A stretch of DNA of 64,000 nucleotides from Klebsiella variicola (GCF_000828055.2 NZ_CP010523.2:2232001-2296000); one strand, 5' to 3'; positions 28,537-37,587 are shown, numbered from the stretch's first letter. Notes: generated by a model not told the origin, from the sequence alone. Numbers and translations: made by a program.

Positions 28537-28589
28537 ATGCATTTTTGTTTAATGCTAATTCAGCATATTAAGATATGATAAAAATGCAT
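28537..28589. promoter_or_regulatory. Candidate LysR operator region before the monooxygenase operon
   Basis: ATGCTAATTCAGCAT (28552-28566) is a 15-bp dyad with T-N11-A. It is nested inside a wider inverted repeat ATGCATTTTT (28537-28546) / AAAAATGCAT (28580-28589). The first open frame begins 85 bp downstream. Confidence 0.55.
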
Positions 28590-28673
28590 TTTGCTCATTA
28601 ACACACTCTGTATAGGGTAATGACCAGCGCCGCTGTCGCGGCCACTCCATTACCCTGACGCAAGGAGTTGTTC

Positions 28674-29759
28674 ATGAGCATTCAGTTTCTCGGCATGATT
28701 GGCCACCGCCTCTCTTCCGAAACGATTGCCCCGGTGGGGCCGATCTTTGACCGCGACTATATCGTTCGCTTTGCGCAAACCCATGAAGCCGCTGGGTTTG
28801 ATCGTCTGCTGGTCGGCCACTGGTCCGATCAACCTGACGGCTTTCTGGTGACGGCCCTGGCCGGGCTGTCGACGCAGAAAATCCATTACCTGCTGGCCCA
28901 TCGCCCCGGTTTTGTTTCCCCAACCCTCGCCGCGCGCAAATTCGCCACCCTTGAGCACCTGTTGGGGGGCCGGCTGGCGGTGCATATCATCAGCGGCGGC
29001 AACGATGCCGAGCAGCGCCGGGATGGCGATTATCTCGACCACGACCAGCGCTACGCCCGCACCGACGCCTTCCTCGACACCGTGCGCCAGGTGTGGACCA
29101 GCGAGCAGCCGGTGGATATTCACAACGATTTCTATCAGGCCGAGCAGGCCTGGTCCGCCATTCGCCCGCTGCAAAAACCGCATCTTCCCATCTACTTCGG
29201 CGGCTCGTCGGAAGCGGCCATCGCCGTCGCCGGCAAACATGCCGACGTCTTCGCCCTGTGGGGCGAGTCGCTGGCGCAAACCGGAGAGACCATCCAGCGC
29301 GTACGCGCCGAAGCGGCGAAACACCAGCGTGATATCGGCTTCAGCGTCTCGTTCCGGCCGATTATCGCCGACAGCGAAGCCGAAGCCTGGGAGAAAGCCG
29401 AGCATATCCTTCACGTCGCCACCGAGCAGGCGGCACAGCGCGGAGGGGGTTTCAAAGCCAAACCGGACAGCATCGGCGCCCAGCGGCTGCGGGCTACTGC
29501 GGCGCAGGGCAGGGTGGTGGACAAACGTCTGTGGACCGGCATCGCCCAGCTGGTGGGCGGCGGACATAACTCCACCGCCCTGGTGGGCACCCCGGAGCAG
29601 GTGGCGGATGCGCTGCTCGATTACTACGACCTCGGCGTGCGTAACTTCCTGATCCGCGGATTCGATCCGCTGAACGACGCGGCCGACTATGGCCGGGCCC
29701 TGCTGCCGATCGCCCGCGAAAAAGCTGCCCGGCGTGCGGTGGCGGAGCGCGCATCGTGA
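28674..29759 (+). CDS. SsuD-like FMNH2-dependent monooxygenase (LLM class)
   Basis: This 361-residue luciferase-like flavin monooxygenase resembles the alkanesulfonate monooxygenase SsuD (381 residues). Family segments include HEAAGFDRLLVGHWSDQPD, LAHRPGFVSPTLAARKFATL, GGRLAVHIISGGND and IYFGGSSEAAI. It should release sulfite from a C-S compound using reduced flavin supplied by a separate reductase, which is not present in the window. Start at 28674 (Shine-Dalgarno AAGGAG, 7-bp spacing). It overlaps the next gene by 4 bp. Confidence 0.85.
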   Translation: MSIQFLGMIGHRLSSETIAPVGPIFDRDYIVRFAQTHEAAGFDRLLVGHWSDQPDGFLVTALAGLSTQKIHYLLAHRPGFVSPTLAARKFATLEHLLGGRLAVHIISGGNDAEQRRDGDYLDHDQRYARTDAFLDTVRQVWTSEQPVDIHNDFYQAEQAWSAIRPLQKPHLPIYFGGSSEAAIAVAGKHADVFALWGESLAQTGETIQRVRAEAAKHQRDIGFSVSFRPIIADSEAEAWEKAEHILHVATEQAAQRGGGFKAKPDSIGAQRLRATAAQGRVVDKRLWTGIAQLVGGGHNSTALVGTPEQVADALLDYYDLGVRNFLIRGFDPLNDAADYGRALLPIAREKAARRAVAERAS

Positions 29760-30907
29760 TCCATCCTGAGCGCGACGACTGGGCCCGGCAGCTGACGGCG
29801 CTCCGCCAGCAGATGGCGGAGCAGGCGGCCAGCCTTGATGCCAGCGGCGAGTTTCCACGGCGTAATATCGACCTTCTGCGCGCGGGAGGCTGGTTAAGTC
29901 TCGCCGTGCCGTCATCCTGCGGCGGCGCGGGCGCCACTCTGGCCCAGCTTCAGCAGGCCATCGCCGCCATCGCCTGGGGAGAGCCGGCGACAGCGCTGAT
30001 CGTCTGCATGCAGTATCTGCACCATTTGCGGCTGGCGGAAAACGACGCCTGGCACGCGCCGCTGCGCCAGCAGGTTTTTCACGATGCAGTCGAACACGGT
30101 GGCCTGATCAACAGCCTGCGCGTCGAGCCGGAGCTGGGCTCCCCGGCGCGGGGCGGCCTGCCGGACACCGTGGCGACCCGTCGCGCGGAGGGCTGGGACA
30201 TCAGCGGCCATAAAATTTATACCACCGGCATTGAAGGGCTGCGCTGGCTGGCGGTGTGGGCCAGAAGCGATGATAACCCGCCGCTGGTGGGCACCTGGCT
30301 GGTGCCTGGCGACAGCCCGGGTATCAGCGTGGTGAAAAGCTGGGATCACGCCGGGATGCGGGCCACCGGCAGCCATGAAGTTATTTTTAACCACGTGCGG
30401 GTGGCGGCAGAGCACGCGGTGGATGTCTGGCCGGCCGATGCGCCACCCGCCGCCCAGGCCGAACCGTTTCGCCTGTTCGCCAACCGGCAGACGGCGCTGC
30501 TGGCGGCGATCTATGACAGCATTGCCCACGCCGCTCACGACTGGCTGGTGAGGTGGCTGGCGGGACGGGTACCCGCCGGTCTCGGTCATCCGCTCTCTCG
30601 TCTGCCACGGGTGCAGGAGAAAGTCGGGCAGATCGCCGGGCTGCTGCTGGTCAACCGCAGCCTGCTGGAGCAGGCCGCCGCGCTGCGCTTTTCCGCTATC
30701 GAGGCCAATCTGGCGAAAGTCACCATCACCGACAACGCCATTCAGGCGGTGAATATTGCGCTCGAGCTGACCGGAAATCATGGCCTGAGCCGACAGAACC
30801 CGCTGGAACGCCACTACCGCAACGTGCTCTGCGGACGGGTACATACCCCACAGAGCGACAGCGCCTGGCTGGCAGCCGGCAACTTCGTCTTTCAATCACA
30901 AGGATAA
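29756..30907 (+). CDS. Acyl-CoA-dehydrogenase-fold flavoprotein (SfnB/DszC-like)
   Basis: This 383-residue protein has the acyl-CoA dehydrogenase fold (N-terminal helical domain, a middle barrel with WDISGHKIYTTGIEGL, and a C-terminal helical bundle). The C-terminal segment where true dehydrogenases carry Glu-Gly-Thr reads LERHYRNVLCGRVHTPQSD, so the catalytic glutamate motif is absent. Together with the sulfonate-type neighbours this points to a flavin-dependent monooxygenase or desulfurisation enzyme like SfnB or DszC. The substrate is unknown. It is coupled to the upstream monooxygenase gene. Confidence 0.78.
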   Translation: MIHPERDDWARQLTALRQQMAEQAASLDASGEFPRRNIDLLRAGGWLSLAVPSSCGGAGATLAQLQQAIAAIAWGEPATALIVCMQYLHHLRLAENDAWHAPLRQQVFHDAVEHGGLINSLRVEPELGSPARGGLPDTVATRRAEGWDISGHKIYTTGIEGLRWLAVWARSDDNPPLVGTWLVPGDSPGISVVKSWDHAGMRATGSHEVIFNHVRVAAEHAVDVWPADAPPAAQAEPFRLFANRQTALLAAIYDSIAHAAHDWLVRWLAGRVPAGLGHPLSRLPRVQEKVGQIAGLLLVNRSLLEQAAALRFSAIEANLAKVTITDNAIQAVNIALELTGNHGLSRQNPLERHYRNVLCGRVHTPQSDSAWLAAGNFVFQSQG

Positions 30908-30912
30908 TCACG

Positions 30913-31875
30913 ATGCGTCTATCATTTTCAGGCCGGGTGGCGGCAGCGCTGATGCTGCTGGCGCTGGGCGGCTACGCGACAGCGCAGGAGCGGATCACCC
31001 TGCGTATCGCCGATCAAAAAGGCGGCATGCGTTCGCAGCTGGAGGCGGCCAACGCCCTGCAAAATCTCCCTTACGACATTAAGTGGGCCGAGTTCCCGGC
31101 CGCCGCGCCGCTGGCGGAAGCCCTCAACGCGGGCGCCGTGGACGCGGGGATCATCGGCGATGCGCCGTTGCTCTTTGCCCTGGCCAACGGTGCGCCGGTC
31201 AAGGCCATTGCCGTGGATAAAAGCAACCCGGCGGGGACCGCGGTGCTGGTTTCCCCCGGCAGCACGTTAAAAAGCGGCGCCGATTTAAAAGGCAAACGCA
31301 TCGCCACCGGTAAAGGGTCGATTGGTCATTTCGTGGCGCTGAAAGCGCTGGAGCAGGCGGGGATTTCACCGAAGGAGGTGCAGTGGGTGTTCCTCGGCCC
31401 GGTGGACGCCAAAGTGGCGCTGCTTAACGGTTCGGTGGACGCCTGGGCGACCTGGGAGCCCTACACCACCCAAATGGTGAAGACCAACGAGGGGCAGATT
31501 CTGGTGAGCGGCAAAGGGCTGCTGCCGGGGAATACCTTCCTCGCGGCAACGGATTCCGCGCTTAACGATCCGCAAAAACGCGCCGCGCTGCAGGATTATC
31601 TCCAGCGCCTGGCCGGCGCTGAGCGCTGGGCCTACGCCAATCTCGACAGCTACGGCAAAACGCTGGGGGAGATCATCCGCTTCCCGGCGGAGATCGCCCG
31701 CGCGCAATTTGCCAACCGCCAGTCGCAGTGGCAGCCGCTGGCAGAGGAAACGGTGACCCAGCAGCAGGCAACGGCGGACTTTTATCTCGCCAACGGCCTG
31801 ATCCGCACCCGGCTGGACGTGAAGCCGACCTTTGACCCCAGCTTTAGCGTGCCCGCCGCCGAGGTGACACCATGA
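30913..31875 (+). CDS. ABC sulfonate-type binding protein 1 (SsuA-like, Sec-exported)
   Basis: This 320-residue periplasmic binding protein of the SsuA/TauA/nitrate family has a Sec signal peptide (about 1-25, ending YATA). Mature-domain motifs include LRIADQKGGMRSQLEAA, WAEFPAAAPLAEALNAGAVDAGIIGDAP and LKGKRIATGKGS. Start at 30913 with AAGGA 9 bp upstream; earlier frames run through the previous gene. It overlaps the second binding-protein gene by 4 bp. Confidence 0.87.
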   Translation: MRLSFSGRVAAALMLLALGGYATAQERITLRIADQKGGMRSQLEAANALQNLPYDIKWAEFPAAAPLAEALNAGAVDAGIIGDAPLLFALANGAPVKAIAVDKSNPAGTAVLVSPGSTLKSGADLKGKRIATGKGSIGHFVALKALEQAGISPKEVQWVFLGPVDAKVALLNGSVDAWATWEPYTTQMVKTNEGQILVSGKGLLPGNTFLAATDSALNDPQKRAALQDYLQRLAGAERWAYANLDSYGKTLGEIIRFPAEIARAQFANRQSQWQPLAEETVTQQQATADFYLANGLIRTRLDVKPTFDPSFSVPAAEVTP

Positions 31876-32909
31876 CCAGAAACACTTTTTCCCGCCGCCG
31901 TTTTTTACAGCTCAGCGGCGGCCTGGCGCTGGCCGGGGTCTCTCTGCCGCTGTGGGCTCACGATATGGCGGACATGGCCAGCGGCGATGCCCATCCGGCG
32001 CTGCGCCTGCCAGAGCCCTACAAGATCAAGCTGGCGATCAATAAAAGCGCGGTATGCCTTGCGCCGGTCGCCGTCGCCGAGCAGCAGAAGATTTTCAGTA
32101 AATATAACCTCGACGTTGAGTTTGTTAACTTCGGCAACTCCACCGATGTACTGCTGGAGGCGATCGCCACCGGTAAGGCCGACGCCGGGGTGGGGATGGC
32201 GCTGCGCTGGCTGAAGGCGCTGGAGCAGGGCTTTGACGTCAAGCTCACCGCCGGAACCCACGGCGGCTGTCTGAACCTGCTGACGGCCAAAGACTCGCCG
32301 TTCGGCGGCCTCGAGAGCCTGAAGGGACAAACCATCGGCGTCACTGATATGGCCGGGCCGGATAAAAACTTCTTCGCCATTCTGCTTAAGCGCCACGGTA
32401 TCGACCCGATCAGCGACGTGCAGTGGAAAGTCTACCCGGCGGATCTGCTCAGCGTGGCGCTGGACAAGCGCGAAATCGCCGCCATCAGCGGCAGCGAGCC
32501 ATTCAGCTATCGTCTGCTGGAGACCGGCAAGTATCAGCTGATCGCCAGCAATATGACCGGGGATTATGCCAACCTCAGCTGCTGCGTGCTGGGGGTGAGC
32601 GGGAGCCTGGCGCGGGACCATAAACCGGCCGCCGCCGCGCTCACCCAGGCGATCCTTGAGGCGCACAGCTATGCCGCTGCGCATCCGGAAAGCGTGGCGC
32701 AATCCTTCCTCGCCCATGCCCTGAACACCAGTGAAGCGGAGGTGAGCGGCATCCTGCACGGGCAGGGCCACGGCCATCATGCGGTGGGCGAAGCATTCGT
32801 GAAAGAGCTGACGCAGTACGCGGTCGACCTGCAGCGGGTGCAGGTGATCAAGCCGGGTACCGATCCCCATCAGTTCGCGGAGAGTATCTATGCCAACGTA
32901 TTCGCCTGA
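31872..32909 (+). CDS. ABC binding protein 2 (Tat-exported)
   Basis: This is a second, distinct binding protein (345 residues) in the same operon. Its leader has a twin-arginine motif (SRRRFLQLSGG) followed by a hydrophobic stretch, so export through Tat in folded form is predicted. The mature N-terminus is rich in His, Met and Asp (HDMADMASGDAH), and a later segment reads HGQGHGHH, which may bind metal. The core is NMT1/SsuA-like (KIKLAINKSAVCLAPVAVAEQQKIF). It overlaps the permease gene by 20 bp. Ligand not assignable. Confidence 0.82.
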   Translation: MTRNTFSRRRFLQLSGGLALAGVSLPLWAHDMADMASGDAHPALRLPEPYKIKLAINKSAVCLAPVAVAEQQKIFSKYNLDVEFVNFGNSTDVLLEAIATGKADAGVGMALRWLKALEQGFDVKLTAGTHGGCLNLLTAKDSPFGGLESLKGQTIGVTDMAGPDKNFFAILLKRHGIDPISDVQWKVYPADLLSVALDKREIAAISGSEPFSYRLLETGKYQLIASNMTGDYANLSCCVLGVSGSLARDHKPAAAALTQAILEAHSYAAAHPESVAQSFLAHALNTSEAEVSGILHGQGHGHHAVGEAFVKELTQYAVDLQRVQVIKPGTDPHQFAESIYANVFA

Positions 32910-33885
32910 GCAGGCTCTGGCGCGCCCCACCGGCCGCGCGCCGCTATGGGGAGAAGGGCTGCTGGCCGCCGCGCTGTGGCTGCTGGGCGGTCTGTTTACT
33001 CTGACCTGGCCCGATGCCGGGCGGCGCTGGCCGTTTAGCGAAGGGTGGGCGCTGGCGCAATTCACCCTCGGCAGTGGATTACTGCTGCTGGCGCTGAGCT
33101 ATCGCTACTGGCGAGCGCGCGGCGCGCGTGTGCGGCATGCCGGCAAGTGGCTGGCGCTGTTGCCGGTGCTGTTTGCTGTCTGGGAAGGGCTGACCGCCAA
33201 GAGCGCCGTGCTGCCGGTGCCGTTTTTCGCGCCGCCGCAGGCGCTGATCGAAGTACTGCACGACGACTGGCCGCGCCTGCTCGACAGCCTGCTGCACTCG
33301 CTGGGGCTGCTGGGGCTCGGCGTGCTGCTGGGCACCAGCAGCGGGTTCATCACCGGTCTGGCCATCGGCTGGTCGCAACGGATTGGCTACTGGGTGCATC
33401 CGGTGTTACGTCTGCTGGGCCCGGTGCCGTCCACCGCGCTGCTGCCGCTGTGCCTGTTTATTTTTCCCTCGAGCTTCGGCGCCAGCGTGTTTTTGATCGC
33501 GCTGAGCACCTGGTTCCCGGTCACGGTGCTGACCTGGTCCGGAGTGATGGGCATTGATAAGGCGTGGTACGACGTGGCGCGGACCCTCGGCGCCAGCCAG
33601 CGTTTCCTGATCCTGCGGGTGGCGATCCCCGCCGCGCTGCCGAACGTCTTTGTCGGCCTGTTTATGGGGCTCGGCGCGTCGTTTTCGGTGCTGATTGTCG
33701 CCGAAATGGTCGGGGTGAAGTCGGGGATCGGCTTTTACCTCCAGTGGGCCCAGGGCTGGGCGGCCTATCCGAATATGTACGCCGCGCTGCTGGTAATGGC
33801 GTTGTTATGCTCCGGCCTGATAAGCGGATTATTTATGCTGCGTGACCGGCTGCTGAGCTGGCAGCGAGGAGGAATGCAATGGTAA
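32890..33885 (+). CDS. ABC transporter permease (SsuC/TauC type)
   Basis: This 331-residue inner-membrane permease has about six core helices plus an extra hydrophobic N-terminal region. The EAA loop is YDVARTLGASQRFLILRVAIPAALP, typical of sulfonate, taurine and nitrate importers. It probably serves both binding proteins encoded upstream. Its stop overlaps the ATPase start by 7 bp. Confidence 0.87.
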   Translation: MPTYSPEQALARPTGRAPLWGEGLLAAALWLLGGLFTLTWPDAGRRWPFSEGWALAQFTLGSGLLLLALSYRYWRARGARVRHAGKWLALLPVLFAVWEGLTAKSAVLPVPFFAPPQALIEVLHDDWPRLLDSLLHSLGLLGLGVLLGTSSGFITGLAIGWSQRIGYWVHPVLRLLGPVPSTALLPLCLFIFPSSFGASVFLIALSTWFPVTVLTWSGVMGIDKAWYDVARTLGASQRFLILRVAIPAALPNVFVGLFMGLGASFSVLIVAEMVGVKSGIGFYLQWAQGWAAYPNMYAALLVMALLCSGLISGLFMLRDRLLSWQRGGMQW

Positions 33886-34667
33886 CAGCGACGCCAGATT
33901 CGCCGGCGATAGCGCGCGGCGCGGCGGTATCCATCAGCCATCTTCATCATGCGTTTACGCTTGGCAAACAGACGGTACCGGTGCTGGAGAATATCAGTCT
34001 GCAGCTGCGCCCAGGGGAAAGCGTGGCGCTGCTGGGCCCTTCCGGCTGCGGCAAATCAACCCTGCTGCGGCTGCTGGCGGGGCTGGAAGCGCCGCAGAGC
34101 GGACAGATGCAGATCGACGGTGCGGCGCCCGGCGCCCCGGGGCCGGAGCGGATCCTTGTGTTTCAGGATCCGACGCTCTACCCATGGCTGACGGTACGGC
34201 AGAACGTGCTGCTGGGCCCGCAGGCACAGGGCAAAAAGGGGCTGGAGGCGAAGGCCGACGCGCTGATTGACCGCATCGGGCTGCAGGCCTTCAGCGAGGC
34301 GTGGCCGCGGCAGCTGTCCGGGGGGATGGCGCAGCGTGCGGCGCTGGCGCGCGCCTTATTGAACGAACCGCGCCTGCTGCTGCTCGACGAGCCGTTGGGT
34401 AAGCTGGATTCCCTGACTCGCATCAGCATGCAGCGGGAGCTGATCGCCCTCTGGCAGCAGCAGGGGTATACCAGCCTGCTGGTGACCCACGATATCGAAG
34501 AGGCGCTGCTGCTGTGCGAGCGGGTGCTGGTGATGTCGCCGCGTCCAGGGCGGATTATCGCCGAGTTCGCGCTGCCGCTGGATTTTCCCCGTCATCGCGA
34601 TAACCCGCAACTGCTGCAGCATCGTCAGGATATATTGCGCATCCTCGGCCAGGAGGAGGACTGGTAA
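33879..34667 (+). CDS. ABC transporter ATPase (SsuB type)
   Basis: This 262-residue cytosolic ATPase has Walker A GPSGCGKST, signature LSGGMAQR and Walker B LLLLDEPLGKLD; the Q-loop is in LVFQDPTLYPWL. The family is that of SsuB and TauB. It is the last gene of the operon (monooxygenase, flavoprotein, two binding proteins, permease, ATPase) and is followed by the 135-bp tandem repeats. Confidence 0.88.
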   Translation: MVTATPDSPAIARGAAVSISHLHHAFTLGKQTVPVLENISLQLRPGESVALLGPSGCGKSTLLRLLAGLEAPQSGQMQIDGAAPGAPGPERILVFQDPTLYPWLTVRQNVLLGPQAQGKKGLEAKADALIDRIGLQAFSEAWPRQLSGGMAQRAALARALLNEPRLLLLDEPLGKLDSLTRISMQRELIALWQQQGYTSLLVTHDIEEALLLCERVLVMSPRPGRIIAEFALPLDFPRHRDNPQLLQHRQDILRILGQEEDW

Positions 34668-34679
34668 GCTGAACGCATT

Positions 34680-35068
34680 GCCCGGTGGCGGCTGCGCCTT
34701 ACCGGGCCTACGAACTCGACAGGAAGGGGAAGGACTGCAGGTCATGCAGTTGCAGGCCGGTGCATGCGCAGCGCTGCCCGGTTATGGGCATCCGGCGCCA
34801 GGCGCCACATTTTTGCCCGGTGGCGGCTGCGCCTTACCGGGCCTGCGAACTCGACAGGAAGGGGAAGGACCCCAGGCTATGCAGTTGTAGGCCGGCGCAA
34901 GCGCAGCGCCGCCCGGCAATGAACATCCGGCGCCAGGCGCCACATTTTTGCCCGGTGGCGGCTGCGCCTTACCGGGCCTACGAACTCGACAGGAAGGGGA
35001 AGGACTGCAGGCCATGCAGTTGCAGGCCGGCGCAAGCGCAGCGCCGCCCGGCAATGAACATCCGGCGC
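34680..35068. repeat. Three tandem 135-bp repeats (BIME/REP-like)
   Basis: Units begin with GCCCGGTGGCGGCTGCGCCT at 34680, 34815 and 34950; the third is cut short or diverged after about 35068. Each unit contains a REP-like stem (GCCCGGTGG...CCGGGC), a second palindromic part (GGCCGG..GCGCAGCG..GCCCGG) and CGGCGCCAGGCGCC followed by CACATTTTT. Units 2 and 3 are almost identical over most of their length. This fills the 417-bp gap between the ABC ATPase and the TonB receptor gene, and no gene is seen in it. Confidence 0.9.
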
Positions 35069-35084
35069 GACGCCATGGTCCGGC

Positions 35085-37238
35085 TTAAAAATCCATCTTC
35101 ACCGTGAACTGCACTTCGCGCGGGTCGCCAATCTGGTTGCCGAGGTTATTGGTGCCGATCGAGGAAGTGTAATAGGTCTTATCAAACAGGTTCTTCACAT
35201 TCACCTGCAGCGTCACCGGATACTGCAGCTTCATCTTATAGGCGGCGAACACATCCGCCACCGCATAGCCCTGCAGATAATAATCCGCGCCGTTGGTGCC
35301 GGAGCGCTTGCTGACCGCATGGCCGCCGCCGCCGACGGTCAGGGTGTTGCTGTTATAGACGTTATGAATGTCATAGGTCAGGAACAGCGAACCGGTATGT
35401 TTTGGTACGTTTGGCAGCGGTTTCCCGGCGTAATCCGGATCTTCCAGCACTTTGGCGTCGGTGTAGCCGTAGCTGGCGATCACGCTGAGGTTATCGGTGA
35501 TGGACCCGGCCAGGTCCACTTCCACGCCCTGGGAACGCACCTTGCCCGCCGTTTTGGCCACTGTCTCATCGCCAATGCTCTCGGTGTACAGCACGTTACG
35601 CTTATGAATATCAAACAGCGCGATATTGGCGGTAATGCCGTTTAACAGGTCGAATTTGGCGCCCACTTCGTAAGAGGTGGACTCTTCCGGCGGCAGCTCG
35701 CCGATATAGCTGGCGATCGACGACTGCGGCATAAACGACTGGGCGACGTTGGCGAACAGGGAGACGTTCGGCGTCACCTTGTAGACCAGGCCGGCTTTCG
35801 GCGTCCATTTCTCATCGCGGCTATCGGTATTGACGTTAAATGGTCGGCCTTTACCGGCGTACTGGGTGTAGTACTGGTAGCGCACGCCAGCGACCGCGAT
35901 CCAGTTGTCAGTCAGGTACAGCGCGTCCTGCACGTATGCGGCATAGCTCTCCTGCTGGATACGCTGATCGCTGTCGGAGGCGGAGACGGTATTACAGGTG
36001 TCGAGAGTGCCGTAGACCGGATGATAGATGTTAAAGCCTTTCACGTTCTTGCAGCGCAGCATATCGGTGCGCAGCAGATCGTAATTCTCATAGGCGACGC
36101 CGGTCAGCAGTTCGTTATAAAAGCCGCCCACCACCACGTTGCCCTGCAGGTCGGCGCGGGTGGAATGCATCTTCTGCGTTGAACCGTGGGTACCGTCGAC
36201 CCGGCGGGTGAGGTTGCCGGTCGCCGAATCATAGGCCATCACCCGCGCCTGGTTATCGTTGTAATTATCCTGGCTGTAGCTGTAGTCGAAGCGCGCGGTC
36301 CAGGCGTCGTTAAGGCGATACTCGGCGTTGAGCTGAGCGAGATCGGAATAACCATCGGTAATATTAAACGCTTCATCGAAGCGGGTTTTGCGATCGACGT
36401 TCACCGCATGGCCGGTGTTCAGATCGAAAATAGTGCCGCGGTCAAAAGGCGCGCTGTAGTCGCGGTGCGAATAGGACGCGGTCACCGTCGCCCGCTCGCC
36501 AAACCAGGTCAGGGAAGGGGCGATAAAGCTGCTTTTGTTTTTACCAAAATTGCGCCAGTAATCCTCATTCTGGTATTCCCCAATCAGCCGGTACGCCAGA
36601 TTCGTGCCTTCGATGGGGCCGGTGACGTCGAAGCTGCCGGTACCGCCGCCAAAGCTGGTGGACGTCGCGGAAACCGAACCAGAGAACTGCCGCTCCGGCC
36701 GTTTGGTGATGACGTTGATCAGCCCGCCGGGGTCGAGGATACCGTACAGCGTCGAAGCTGGCCCCTTCAGGACTTCCACCCGTTCGGTGGCGGCGTTAAA
36801 ACTGCGTGGCAGCACGGTGCGCAGACCGTTGGTCATGATCGAGCCGTCGCGGTTGGCGCCGAAGCCGCGGCGGGTAAAGGCGTCCTGGGTACCGCCGAGG
36901 GTGTTGGTCTGCACCACGTTAGCGACGTTATACAGCGCCTCATCGAGTGAGGTGGCGTGCTGATCTTCGAGAACCCGATCGCTGACGGTATTAACCACCT
37001 GCGGAATATCCAGCAGCGGCATCGAGGTCAGCGTCGCGGTGGCGGAGCTGAGTGGCTGATAGCCGCTGGTGGCGCTCTGCTGCGCGCCGTCGGCCACCAC
37101 GGTGATGGTCTCTTCCGCGTCGTTATTACTTTTCGCCGCGCTATTGTCGGCGGCCATTACTCCCGGTGAGGCTAAAAAAAGAAGCGAAAAAAGCGCGCGC
37201 CCTTGCAACGCTCTGCAGGCGACATGGGGTTGAGTCAT
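35085..37238 (-). CDS. TonB-dependent siderophore receptor (FhuA/FoxA type)
   Basis: This 717-residue outer-membrane receptor should import a ferric siderophore, probably of hydroxamate type. It has a signal peptide (about 1-29, ending GVMA) and a TonB box (EETITVV). The plug domain contains GFGANRDGSIMTNGLR and VEVLKGPASTLYGILDPGGLIN. A beta-barrel ends in the aromatic residue of VQFTVKMDF, as needed for barrel assembly. It is divergent from a matching ABC importer, and a Fur-like box lies 116 bp upstream. Substrate specificity cannot be fixed by eye. Confidence 0.9.
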   Translation of the reverse strand: MTQPHVACRALQGRALFSLLFLASPGVMAADNSAAKSNNDAEETITVVADGAQQSATSGYQPLSSATATLTSMPLLDIPQVVNTVSDRVLEDQHATSLDEALYNVANVVQTNTLGGTQDAFTRRGFGANRDGSIMTNGLRTVLPRSFNAATERVEVLKGPASTLYGILDPGGLINVITKRPERQFSGSVSATSTSFGGGTGSFDVTGPIEGTNLAYRLIGEYQNEDYWRNFGKNKSSFIAPSLTWFGERATVTASYSHRDYSAPFDRGTIFDLNTGHAVNVDRKTRFDEAFNITDGYSDLAQLNAEYRLNDAWTARFDYSYSQDNYNDNQARVMAYDSATGNLTRRVDGTHGSTQKMHSTRADLQGNVVVGGFYNELLTGVAYENYDLLRTDMLRCKNVKGFNIYHPVYGTLDTCNTVSASDSDQRIQQESYAAYVQDALYLTDNWIAVAGVRYQYYTQYAGKGRPFNVNTDSRDEKWTPKAGLVYKVTPNVSLFANVAQSFMPQSSIASYIGELPPEESTSYEVGAKFDLLNGITANIALFDIHKRNVLYTESIGDETVAKTAGKVRSQGVEVDLAGSITDNLSVIASYGYTDAKVLEDPDYAGKPLPNVPKHTGSLFLTYDIHNVYNSNTLTVGGGGHAVSKRSGTNGADYYLQGYAVADVFAAYKMKLQYPVTLQVNVKNLFDKTYYTSSIGTNNLGNQIGDPREVQFTVKMDF

Positions 37239-37353
37239 TATCTGTTTCTCGTGAACGAATCTGCCTTTGCGGTCAGATTAAGCCAATAAAATCATTGCCC
37301 TGAATAATAAAAGCACTCTGTTTAGCGTCTGAACGCGCCTTCAGATGTGTAAT

Positions 37354-37368
37354 TGAGAATCATTCAAT
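37354..37368 (-). promoter_or_regulatory. Fur-like box, receptor side
   Basis: TGAGAATCATTCAAT matches the 7-1-7 Fur pattern well in its left half (TGAGAATCATT) and weakly in its right half. It lies 116 bp upstream of the receptor start. Confidence 0.55.
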
Positions 37369-37587
37369 CATGAAGGGATGTAGTAGTAAATGTTATGTAA
37401 GATAAAAAATTGGCGGTGGGAAATGGCGGGGTTATCACGTCTTTTCAATGAGGTGGTGTGTTGTTATTTTATTGATATTAAATGATTTTATTGGTTTTAC
37501 TGTTGCGCAGCCTCGCTGTAGTGCTCGCGACGGATGGATGACAATGGCGAGTATTGACTACTACATCTATCCCCGTCATGATCAAAA

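Noticed and set aside
34680-35068. Possible CRISPR array
   Set aside because: Units are 135 bp and directly adjacent with no unique spacers.
34685-35107. 140-codon plus-strand frame (and a 90-codon frame on the minus strand) with a 45-residue period
   Set aside because: It is produced by the 135-bp non-coding tandem repeat; no ribosome site and no plausible protein.
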